Shown: positions 25,401-34,414 of the stretch, piece after piece | Layout: every line of letters begins with the position of its first letter | Numbering within the stretch: the first letter of the stretch is position 1 | NCBI RefSeq assembly: GCF_030704535.1 | Contig: NC_081812.1 | Location: 21,365,501-21,429,500, forward strand | Source: Vitis vinifera | Lineage: Eukaryota > Streptophyta > Magnoliopsida > Vitales > Vitaceae | Direction: 5' to 3' | DNA: 64,000 bases | Notes under the pieces: generated by a model | Told to the model about the DNA's origin: nothing | Seen by the model: only the letters and a program-made list of their open reading frames with translations | Database searches by the model: none | Made by a program: the position numbers and the translations under genes

Positions 25401-28297
25401 CTATGTCCATAGATGATGAAGATATTTTCCACGGGATGGTCACATTTTCAGACATGATGTCATCACATTCAAGTATGCAGAAAAAGCGTAAAAAGGCTGA
25501 AGCAACGGCAGATGGTGAAGAAGATAGGATCATGAAGAAGAGGTCTAAGAAGTTCAAGAAGGCTCCTGAAATAGGTCCTTTAAGTTTTGAAACCAACTTG
25601 TCAAATAAGCAGCATGATGAATCTAAAGAATCAAACCCATGTGAGAGTGCTGTTGTTGATCTTGAGCTTAAGTCAGCAAGCAGGGGTAAGATGGGAGGAA
25701 AAATCTCCATAACTGTCATGCCAGTGAAGCGGATTCTAATGATCAAACCAGAGAAGTTAAAGAAGGGAAACATTTGGTCAAGAGACTGTGTTCCATCTCC
25801 TGATTTTTGGTTTCCGCAAGAGGATGCAGTATTATGTGCTGTTGTACATGAATATGGCCCACATTGGAGCTTGGTGAGTGAAACACTGTATGGGATGACT
25901 GCTGGTGGGTTTTACAGGGGGAGATATCGCCATCCTGTCCATTGCTGTGAGAGATTTCGAGAACTCGTCCAAAGATATGTTTTATCTGCACCTGAAAATC
26001 CCAATAATGAGAAGGTCAGCAATACTGGCTCTGGAAAGGCTCTTCTCAAAGTAACAGAGGTATGCCAGATCCTTCTATCAACTCTTTTTATATATTCAAA
26101 CTAAAAAAAAAAGAGGACAGCTAATGACACATGGAATACGTAGGATAAAAACAGTGATTGAATTGTAAGACATGGGCAGCTTATTATTTGGTGCATTTTG
26201 AGAATATGTTCTCATGAATGCCCCCTGGAGATTGCCTAAACATTTCCTGATCAATGATTCTCACTATTGATTTTGAGCTTTTCTGGCGGGTGCATGGACT
26301 TAGTCTCATTACAGCTCTGACAAGGAAAAGGATTAGTTCCTGATGTATAAAATTTGCTTGGATGCAATTAAAAATCTCTCATGGATGAGTTTCAAGGATA
26401 TAACTGTTGTTTTTTTTTTTCCTGCTTTTGATCTTAAGTTGTTATTCCCAAGGTGCTTCATGGGAATTTCCTGCTTTGCATATTTGCAAATGTCAAAGTG
26501 TGGTCTTGACCTCCCAAGCCTTTTCAAAAAATCTGGGCCTATACTAATGCCAATGTATAATCAATAGTTACAAAATCAAGTCAATTAGATTCTGTGGTTC
26601 TACTAATGAATTTATTGGGTCCTTCAGCAATAACCTTCAATTTTATTTCATAAAAATGAGCTGCTTATCAACCCTTCTCTTATGGTGCAGGATAACATTC
26701 GAATGTTACTAGATGTTGCTATTGACCTGCCAGATAGTGAGTTACTTCTTCAGAAACACTTCACTGCCCTGCTTACTTCTGTCTGGAGGATGACATCCCG
26801 TGTTCATCACCGTCAAAACCACCTACCTTATCGAAATGGGCAGTATTCTACTGGAAGGTTTTTCAGTTCTACTGTCAACCAAATTTCTTGGAATTCCGTC
26901 AGGGAACCAACAGAAAGGACGAACTGGAATAATTTTGGTTACAGTAGCAGCAGGTTAGTAGCAGCTGCTCTCCATGATGCAAACAATAAACAACATGATG
27001 ACTCAGCCTTCCTATCTAACCGAAGGGAGGAAGTCTCAACTGTTCCAGAGCAGCTGGAAATAAGGCTGGAAATTGAGAGAGATTTCTGTGATTCCATGAT
27101 TCCCTTGCCATCTGTCATAAATTTATCAATATTGGGCTCAGAGCCACCATCAGCTGTCAACAACCCTATAGAAGAAAGTCAGATTCTCAAGTCTTCACAG
27201 GATATGGCTGAGAACCGTTTCAGGTATGGCTTCATGTGGGCATTAAGTACTTGCTTCTGGAGCTCTCATCTAACTAGAGTAGTTAGTAACCAGTTCAAGG
27301 CATCCCCTCTGTTTTTTGACATGGTGCAAAATTTTTAACCCCCTTTTTAATGGAATGTGGGGACCCTCTCTCCTTCCTTCTTTTTCTTATTATTATTATT
27401 TAAAAAAAAAAAAAAAAAAACCCTTTTTAATGGTTTCCCCAGGGGGGTGGGGGTTTGGCTTGGGTTTGGAAAAGGCACATTGGTCACCAGTGAGGAACAA
27501 ATTTGCAAATGCAACAATAGAAGGACAATGTGCATTTCATGCCTCAATTCTCAATAGGATGGTGACCTAGGTTAGGTAAAAATTCTGCTTGTCTACACAT
27601 GTAAACAATGTAGTGTATCTGACAGGTTCTTAAGCATCCAAACAGTTCACATCAAACTCAAAATTCTACTTGGTGTTTTGGAATGCCTGTTAAGCACATC
27701 TGTTACCATTTTGTAATGACCTTGTAACTCCAAATTGCAAATACATTTCATAAGAGTCATTTGTGTAGAATGTAGTTCAGTCAACTACCACAACAGAACT
27801 CATTTTAACTGCCATGTGAATGCCTTGGGGAAAAATATTGAAATTGCTGACAATACTATCTCTTTTTCTTCAGGGCCGCATCAAGAGCTTGTTTTGATGG
27901 TACTCTGGATTGGGCTTCATCAGCCTTCCCAACAAGTGATATTAAGCCGAGATCTGCAATAAAATCACATTCCTTGGGAAAGCACAAAATCTGTACCTCT
28001 GACTCTATCAGGCCTTCTAAATCAAAGTTCAAAAAGGTTGCAGTTGAGCCTAGTGAGATGCACCACCTTATTTTGTCACCACTACCGAAGCCAACAGTTG
28101 CATTCAATGATTCCAATCCAAGGTTTGATCTGGGATCACCCGTGAGTTTGGACGCTGGTATCTCCACTCCTTCCTTCAATGAGGAGCTTTGTTGGGAACC
28201 TGAGAGTTTGGAGCTGTTCTCGCATCACTATTCTCCTAACCTCATCTCGGACCTTGATGATTTTTCATTGTTGCCAGAATATATCGACATTGGGTAG
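7451..28297 (+). CDS. PIE1: PIE1, Swi2/Snf2 ATPase of the SWR1 chromatin-remodelling complex
   Basis: Nuclear ATPase expected to exchange H2A for H2A.Z in nucleosomes; in Arabidopsis it controls FLC and flowering time (family knowledge). Exons: 7451-7510, 8603-8683, 8833-8940, 9090-9170, 9275-9363, 9502-9620, 9740-9801, 14997-15132, 15389-15463, 15540-15613, 15699-15833, 17632-17670, 19853-19921, 20079-20141, 20228-23306, 23757-23821, 23927-23997, 25273-26059, 26691-27223, 27874-28297. Phases agree throughout and give 2049 codons plus stop, close to the roughly 2050 residues of Arabidopsis PIE1. Domains: HSA from about residue 20 (actin/Arp binding), then acidic stretches. The ATPase N-lobe has the Walker A DEMGLGKT at about 531 and DEAH at about 635. 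A long insert follows, then a C-lobe at about 1040-1170 with TRSGGVGINL and DRCHRIGQ. A SANT/Myb-like segment starts at about 1645 (WFPQEDAVLCAVVHEYGPHW). Exon 4 ends at a GC donor. Exon 15 carries the whole motor. Confidence 0.95.
7900..8190 (-). pseudogene. Possible antisense last-exon fragment of an unknown gene
   Basis: In PIE1 intron 1 (7511-8602) the minus strand has a splice-acceptor-like AG near 8190 and then a 24-codon frame that ends at 8116. Its end reads EGLPDGIVYTVMFK, which looks protein-like. Downstream is AT-rich sequence holding AATAAA at about 7930. The arrangement resembles a terminal exon plus 3' UTR copied from elsewhere, but the parent gene is not recognised. Chance is a fair alternative. 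Confidence 0.25.
9838..10220 (-). mobile_element. LINE 3' end in PIE1 intron 7
   Basis: On the minus strand the segment ends in TTTACCCATC followed by an A-run (a T-run at 9838-9846 on +). This matches the tails of the other L1-like copies in the window. The rest is broken sequence, and no 5' limit or clear target duplication could be fixed. Confidence 0.6.
12350..13363. mobile_element. Non-autonomous hAT-type DNA transposon carrying a host gene fragment
   Basis: Terminal inverted repeats are TAGGGATGACAAC at 12350-12362 and GTTGCCATTCCTA at 13351-13363 (11 of 13 match). An 8-bp direct repeat, CCTCTACA, flanks them at 12342-12349 and 13364-13371, the hallmark target-site size of hAT elements. 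GC-rich subterminal zones have repeated GGGACGGG-type motifs. There is no transposase, so it needed a helper. It sits inside the LINE of PIE1 intron 7 and is therefore younger than that LINE. The middle is a gene fragment, listed separately. Confidence 0.85.
12530..13180 (+). pseudogene. Captured promoter-proximal piece of a stearoyl-ACP desaturase gene
   Basis: Inside the hAT element there is a TATAAATA box at 12530-12537, then leader-like pyrimidine-rich sequence. An ATG at 12675 opens a 38-codon exon that ends at a perfect donor (TAT|GTGAGT, after 12790). The peptide starts MALKLLTVF and contains RVFMASTLHSTSM. Plastid stearoyl-ACP 9-desaturases begin MALKL and have MASTL just before the first intron, so this looks like the transit-peptide exon of such a gene. 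About 390 bp of intron-like sequence follow, but no second exon. The identification rests on remembered family N-termini, so it is probable rather than certain. Whether it is transcribed is unknown. Confidence 0.6.
14305..14840 (+). repeat. A-run and imperfect triplicated segment in PIE1 intron 7
   Basis: CCTATC plus an A-run of about 20 (14306-14330) looks like another short LINE tail on the + strand. At 14713-14840 a unit of about 45-50 bp beginning CTCAAGTACC is repeated two and a half times with substitutions. No gene is seen between 14100 and 14996. Confidence 0.6.
15834..17631 (+). other. PIE1 intron 11
   Basis: Non-coding, AT-rich, 1.8 kb. It contains the SINE-like element at 16229-16440. 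The remainder shows no recognisable gene or repeat. Confidence 0.7.
16229..16440 (+). mobile_element. tRNA-derived SINE-like element
   Basis: The 5' part resembles a degenerate tRNA with an A-box-like segment (GCCCAGTTGGTTAGGGTG, about 16238-16255) and a B-box-like GGTTCAATTCC (about 16288). A non-tRNA body follows, with an A-rich tail near 16416-16440. The spacing suits an RNA polymerase III internal promoter. No clear target-site duplication was identified. Confidence 0.55.
17671..19852 (+). other. PIE1 intron 12
   Basis: Non-coding, 2.2 kb. It includes the AT-rich non-autonomous element at about 18690-19315 and a short (TA)n at about 18950-18970. No gene is seen. Confidence 0.7.
18690..19315. 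mobile_element. Probable MITE-like non-autonomous element
   Basis: The left end (GGTGGCATTTGTATTTTT) and right end (AATGCAGACAAATAAACC) are loosely inverted. The body repeats the word AAGTCTGAAT, and the centre is a (TA)n-rich core. The pattern is like common plant MITEs. Exact ends and target duplication are not resolved. Confidence 0.4.
23998..25272 (+). other. PIE1 intron 17
   Basis: Non-coding, 1.3 kb, phase 2. The stretch around 24045-24545 begins and ends with fuzzy inverted similarity and may be an old MITE, but I could not define its ends. The rest is featureless. Confidence 0.6.
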
Positions 28298-28716
28298 GAC
28301 TAATCCAGAGATTTAAACCCAGTTGATGGTTTGGGTTGAAACTACCATGATTTTTGGAGGCCAAGTATGGTTCCAGAAGATGTCCCATTTGGTGAATCAC
28401 CCATTTCTCCAGACTGGGGCATTATTAACGTGCTCTCGGGGCACATGATTGATCCAACAATCTGTTGTTTTGATGGCAATCTGGAGGAACATGCAGGGAG
28501 ATATTATGATTCCTCAAGGAGGCCCCGGGTGGCCTTCCAGGAGGATCCCAGATAGGGAGGGAATACAGAATGTAACATAAAAGGGCTTTGTAATTTAATT
28601 GCTCACTGGGGAATCTGTGCTAATTTTTTGGGGCTTCATTTCAAATGTTCATGTAGATACATTGCTCTCTCAGAAGGAAGTAGAAGTAGAAGAAGAGTAT
28701 ACCCATTCAATGAATG

Positions 28717-28719
<3 letters not shown>

Positions 28720-28778
<59 letters not shown>
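28720..28778. repeat. Compound (CT)n(CA)n microsatellite
   Basis: About 15 CT units run straight into about 14 CA units, probably within or just after the PIE1 3' UTR. Likely polymorphic. Confidence 0.95.
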
Positions 28779-28783
<5 letters not shown>

Positions 28784-29667
28784 GTACAACAGACACCTGG
28801 ACTTTGATCTAATTGAGTGCAATTAAGCAGAATCGATTAGTAACTCTTATTCAAATGAGGGTTTCTTTGTGTAACTATGGGCTATACACTCTTTTGGTTT
28901 TGCTGCTCTGATATAAGGTAATGAATGTGTCACCCATGATATTTTGTTTGAAAGACTTTCCCCCCATCATATCATCTGGGACGCTGAGCTCCTCACACAG
29001 TGAATCCTCATGCCTCTTACCCACTTGTTACCTCAAGTCTGTCTTAGTATGACTTTAAAGTTAACATCCTCTTAGCGTGCAGTCCTTTTCTTAACTACGC
29101 TTACATTAGAAGCGCCTTAAATAAAGTGCTTATTAAAAATGTTTAAAATCGTAATCATTTCTAAATGGATTGTCAACTGATTCTTAATAGAAGTTCAAGG
29201 GTTAAAAGTGCTTTATCTTATAATATTTGGTAACTTTTTGCTTATAATATACATTAAAGCACCTGATTTTGTGTTTGATAGGAAAATGGTAGCGCTTTTA
29301 CGGTGCTTTTCCAATAATCACATTCAAACAAACCCTGAATTCTATTAGATGATGATGGAATTTACTGGAGGATGAACATACCAATCAGGGATACTGGCAC
29401 CTCGTGCTGAAAAGTAGAGGCAGGGTTAAATAGAATAATGGAGATTTTAAATGTTTTGAGTGGATTTAAGAAAAACAAACATCTTCATTTGGTGGGTAGA
29501 TCATAGATGCCAATCAATTTTCAGCTGCATGCAGAGGAAAAGGCAACGATTGATAAGCATTTACTTGGAGGGTCCTCCGAAATCATTTTCTGCAAGGGAA
29601 GATAAATAAAATAAATAAATTTAAATTTAAATTTAACGACTCTTTATCATACCCTTTTAGTGTTACA

Positions 29668-29671
<4 letters not shown>

Positions 29672-29714
<43 letters not shown>
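29672..29714. repeat. (TA)n microsatellite
   Basis: About 21 TA units in the spacer. Confidence 0.95.
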
Positions 29715-29718
<4 letters not shown>

Positions 29719-29869
29719 CAATTTTTTAGGTGTAAATTTTTTTCAAACTTTCTTTATATTTCTTCACCATAAATCAAATAAGATATTTGATTGCCTAGTG
29801 CTATAAACAAAAATGACAATTGTACAACAAATTTTTTTTTTCTTATAATAAAATAAAATACTTGGACCT

Positions 29870-30150
29870 GTTTAGGAACTATGTGAAGAGTTTCCTAGGA
29901 ACTATTTTCTGTTTTTCAAAAAACTATTCTCTTTTCTGATTTCTAAATAGAAAATTAGGTGTTTTCAAAGAACATTTATTAGTTATTTTCTTTTGCTTTC
30001 ATATAACATTAGAAATAAAAATTATTTTTAAAATATTAAAAATATGTTAAAAACATTTAAGTTTCCAAACAAACTTTTTTTTTATAAAAATCAAAAATCA
30101 ATTTTTAAAAACGATTCTAAAAAATTATTTCTTAAAACCAAACATGCCCT
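29870..30150. mobile_element. MITE-like AT-rich element
   Basis: It begins near ACCTGTTTAGGAACTATG and ends near AAACCAAACATGCCC. The interior consists of alternating TTTTCAAAAA and TTTTTAAAAA blocks able to fold back. This is typical of abundant plant MITEs. The ends are approximate and no clear target duplication was seen. Confidence 0.4.
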
Positions 30151-30433
30151 TGATTTCCTCTACTTAAAAAATAAAATGATAGTTGTATATTAATTTATGT
30201 GTAATAAATAAATAAACAAAAACACACTAAGAAGACATGTTTGAACGTTGTAATGAAGGAAAATAATAGAAAATTTATAAAATTTATATTAATTATTACA
30301 TTTGGATTATTTATTAATAGGATCTCATTAAACCCAAACTATTTTGGTTCATATATTTTAATTCATCTCTATTCTTATTTCTATTGGAATTTCTATTTTA
30401 GCATTCCAAAGCACGGCTGTGATATTTACTCTC

Positions 30434-30446
30434 TATATATATAAAG
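30434..30446 (+). promoter_or_regulatory. Candidate TATA box for NSE4
   Basis: TATATATATAAAG lies about 550 bp upstream of the NSE4 ATG. Telo-box-like TAGGGTTT motifs follow in the leader at about 30643, 30858 and 30897. The long distance to the ATG leaves room for a long leader, or for a different start site. Confidence 0.4.
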
Positions 30447-30986
30447 CTCACCTTAAAAAATATATATATTTGAAACCATTAATATTCTGAGGATGTAGTG
30501 CGTGAGTTTGAAAATTTAAATTTTTCTGAGCAGGCAAACGGATCCTTAACCTCCAGCGGAATAGTCTATCTATAGGACTCAGAGGAGGGACTAGGGAGGG
30601 GAACCGATAACTTTTTATTCAAAATCTCATCTTGTAATCTAGGGTTTTGAATTTTGGGCCTCTTAGTTATTAGTCATTCCTCTAGGTGTCTACAACCTAT
30701 TTTCCCAGAGTTTTCCCGACGAAGTGCGAGAAAATTCAAAACACTGTGGTGGGATTTGTCTAACGCGAACCATTTAGTTGTATGTGCGCAAATATTCAGT
30801 TTTCTTGGAATTGTTTGTTCTAGGATTCTGCATTTTTTTCTTTTTGTCTTTTAAAGTTTAGGGTTTGCGGGTTTGTTTTCTCCCACGGCATCAATCTAGG
30901 GTTTTGTAATTCATTGATAGGGAAGCAAATTTTTAGATTTTTTCTTTTTTTTCCACCCAAAAAAGTTCAAGGAGGTCCAAAACGCC

Positions 30987-33483
30987 ATGGTCAGGGCTGT
31001 CAAACGTGAAGTGGGTAGTAGTAGCAGAGCGAATGCAAACGAAGCCGGAGCGGATAATTCAGGTCACCAAGGTGTGACTGAACGTAGAGTCCTGCGCTCA
31101 CGGTACCTCGCCGTGAAGAATCAAATTTGCGGTAATTCAATTGCTTGGTTTTTTTTTTTTTTGCTTTCTGTTGGGTTAGGTCTTTAGCTTTGGATGGCTA
31201 ATAAAGATTCTGATGTGTGCGCAGATGGGAGAGAGGACATTACCAAAGTTGATTCTGATAAGTTTAAGTCGATCATCAATGAGGTTGAAAGCTTGCATCA
31301 GCAAGGTATTCATTCAAACTAATTAGATTTTTCCCCCTTAAATTTTATTTTTTTGGTCTTTCTGCTACCCACTGTTTGGTTACCTGGAAAACGGTTAAGG
31401 AAAAGGAAACTAATATTTTGATTCTTTTTTTTTTCCCTTTCCCTTTTTTCAATTTTATTTTCAGTACAGAAGCCAAGAGAACAGGTTGCAGATGCAGAGG
31501 CTCTTTTGGACATCACAAACACCTTAGTAACCTCTGTGAAGGCTCATGGCAATGAAGGAATTACCCCTTCGGATTTTGTATCCTGTCTTCTTCAGGAGTT
31601 TGGGCAAAATCCCGGAGTAAGCACTAGTGCTGAGGATGCTGGGAACTCGATTGTTTGGAAGGACATAGGCCTTGTAGTCTCACATATTTTCAAAAGGGCT
31701 TCTGGATGTTGCACTATGTAATAAAGATTTTTCTTTGTTATTGTCGTCTGTTGGTTTTTAATAGTTTTAGATTTAAATTTTGAAGTTTCTCATCCGGTTC
31801 TGATATGCTTTGTCTCCAGGCTTGGACCTATGAATACTGAAATGAAGCAACGAAAGCCTGTTGTTCATAATAAGCGTGTGAGACCAACCGAAAGTGCTCG
31901 GCCTGAAGAGGTAAGAATGATTCTCCTAAATTGCAGTTTTTGATTTATCAGAAGGATTACTGATATAATAATTTTTCTAATCTAAGAACTGAAAATGACT
32001 TGTTATGCACATTGCAAAGCAGGGTTTCTATTATGGTGACCCACCACCATTAGTTGGCATGGAACCAATGTGATATTGGTTCGTGTTAAGATGGAAAAGC
32101 ATGGTCAGCTGAAGCTTTGAACCCACCTTTGAAAATTACTTGTCATGCAAAATAGGGTTTCTGTTACCCTGACTTGGGATAAAACCAATGTGATGTTGCT
32201 CCTGTTAAATATGAGAATTGAAAAACATGGTGACTAAATCTTCTGTCTTGTTTATTCTATTTTTTTGTTAACCACCAGGAACTGAGACCACTTTCTGGCT
32301 TACTTTGTTACACACATTAGAACAATGGAAATTGTGCATCTCCTTAGGTCAGAGCAGCATTTTCATGTCAAGTATTAGCTAAAATTCTGTATCTAGTAGA
32401 AGAGAAGTTTAACATTTCAACTGTGAGGCTACTGATTTGTAAATTCATACACAATGGTGACTTCTTATTTTCTACCTTGTTGTTTAGGCAATTCTGTGAT
32501 TGACATATATTTTGTTGTGACATTGTGCAGCTTGATGATACTGTCGTGGAAGAGAAATCTGATACTGATAAGAATATGTCAATTATGTTTGATATCTTGA
32601 GGAAGAATAGAAGGGTCAGGCTCGAAAATCTCATTTTGAATAGAAACTCCTTTGCCCAGACAGTGGAAAATTTATTTGCTCTGTCATTTCTTGTAAAAGA
32701 TGGGCGGGCGGAAATAACTGTGGATGGGAGAGGCTGCCATCTAGTTTGTAAGATCCTTCACCAAAAAATTTATATTTTAGGTTCATTATGTTTCCCTCGC
32801 CTTCTGCATGTGCTTGTATGTGTGTATGTGTGCGTTTTTCTTTCCTCATTGTTGTTATTGTGTTTGCATTTCAGCACCAAGGAATGCTCCTGCTGCCAAT
32901 GCCGTTGTCTCAGGGGAGGTCTGTTACAACCACTTTGTCTTCAGATTTGACTTTAAGGATTGGAAGGTACTTCAACAAGATTTTGGATGATTAAAGTTCT
33001 TACATCTTACTAATGATTTTTATATTTTGTGTTTGGTGATGCTTTACCAATGATGTTAACTATCATATGATCATTTTACTCTAAAGTTTTAGGCCTAACA
33101 TGATTCTGGGTTGCTTTCTCTCTTTAATCTAAACTCATTTTCTCTCTGCTTTTTTCACTTGTCTTCACATAAAATAGTTTTAGAAAATTCATTGATTTTC
33201 AGTTGATATTGATTTACAGTTGATGGCAACTTCTGTTGGAGCTGGAGAGGAGCTGATGCCGCAAAGGAATTCGGTAAACCTACCTAACAACTCTCAAACA
33301 GACTCAGTAGCTGAAGAATGTGAAGCAGCAGCAGCACCTACAACGCCAATTAGGAAGTTGTCTAGGAATCGTGGTCTGGTTTTACAGGAGCAGGCTGTGG
33401 TGGAAGACTCACCAGAAAGTGATGATGCAGGAACAAGAGCTGCTGTCATCCGAAAGGGAAAGGGAAAGCGGAAGCTGAGGTGA
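30987..33483 (+). CDS. NSE4: NSE4, kleisin subunit of the SMC5/6 complex
   Basis: Expected to bridge the SMC5 and SMC6 heads and bind NSE1/NSE3, acting in nuclear DNA repair and chromosome stability (family knowledge). Exons: 30987-31131, 31225-31305, 31465-31717, 31820-31910, 32531-32747, 32875-32966, 33220-33483. All junctions keep frame and give 380 residues, in the usual range for plant NSE4A/B. The N-terminal part ([15 protein letters not shown], then the [20 protein letters not shown] region) is the SMC-binding side. The conserved C-terminal winged-helix side includes [20 protein letters not shown] and [13 protein letters not shown]. The tail is acidic and then basic, ending KGKGKRKLR. 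The ATG at 30987 sits in an AACGCC-ATG-G context. One gene copy is seen here. Confidence 0.93.
31992..32240 (+). repeat. Imperfect direct duplication in NSE4 intron 4
   Basis: Two copies of roughly 120 bp (about 31992-32115 and 32136-32240) share GACTTGTTATGCA/TACTTGTCATGCA, AGGGTTTCT, AACCAATGTGAT and AAAACATGGTGAC-like words. They are non-coding. Confidence 0.65.
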
Positions 33484-34414
33484 GATGCAAGAGTTTTCCC
33501 CTTATGTCTATGACTTGCAGACAACGTAGGATATGTTTTTAGTTTTCCCCAAATTCAATTCTTCCTTTGGATGTTTTATACAGTTATACGTATATGTAAC
33601 TTTGTAGCTTCAAGTGGTGTGTGGAATTGAGCCACAAGTTTTTTATTTCTTTGATTTCTTGTATATGCCCTCGGATTTGTTTCACTCTATGATCCTCTTC
33701 CTTTCCATAACTTTCCTTCGGTTTTTCCTTTATTTGTTACACACATGGCCCCATAAAGAAATTGAGAAGTTTGAATTTTGTTAGAGAGCATTTCACATTC
33801 TGACATTTATAACCCCTTTGTGATTAAAGAATATCATATAGTATATTTCATATATTGTTTATGAAAATAGTTTTCTTCATCTAATAAAAAGTTTTGACAA
33901 AAATTATCTTTATAAATATTTCAAATTATAAGGAGAAAAAATCACAACGTGGAGGTGGCCACGAAAATTCATACAAATTTTAGTGAATTCAAATTAGCTA
34001 TGGTCGTGTGAATTGCAATCTCGATGAAATTTGGAGATAAATCAAAGCTTTTTTTTTTTATATAACCATGGATGTCCGGATCAGATTACGCGCACCTCAA
34101 CTAATCCCATGGGGCCTTGAAGTTAACAACCGGGTAAACCTCTGATGGCCCTAAGGGGACTCAAACATAAATCAAAGCTCAGGGACAGTAACCTCGCCTC
34201 TAACATCGCACAACAGCTATTACAAACAACATGAGGTGAAGTATTTTGCAGATAGAGCATCATATGATAGCAAAGGATAAATTTCCCATCAGATATCCTC
34301 ATATTATAATGGATACGCCAACTGATCTATTCTCACAAAATACATAACAAAGATTATTTTTGCAGAATCAAAATTTTGAATATGGTTCACTTAGCACACT
34401 TGTTACCGCTACCT
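33484..34414. other. Convergent spacer between NSE4 and ENR
   Basis: It contains both 3' UTRs and a SINE-like insertion (34051-34215). No gene is seen. Confidence 0.65.
34051..34215 (-). mobile_element. tRNA-derived SINE, minus strand
   Basis: Read on the minus strand, a B-box-like GTTTGAGTCCCC (near 34160) is followed by a conserved body with GATTAGTTGAGGTGCGCG and GGACATCC. It ends in an A-run (T-run 34051-34059 on +). This body is familiar from SINEs that are common in dicot genomes. It lies in the 3' flank of both convergent genes and could affect their 3' ends. Confidence 0.6.

Larger units (their letters stand above)
28298..30430. other. PIE1 3' UTR and spacer before NSE4
   Basis: The PIE1 3' UTR should begin here. 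Its first 260 bp are GC-richer than the spacer and include a 62-codon open frame (28367-28555) with no family signature. It then becomes an AT-rich spacer with a TC/AC microsatellite, a (TA)n run and a MITE-like block. No other gene is seen. Confidence 0.6.

Noticed and set aside
28367-28555. A small gene after the PIE1 stop
   Set aside because: No homology was recognised, and it lies where the 3' UTR is expected. A longer PIE1 C-terminus would need readthrough of TAG 28295-28297.
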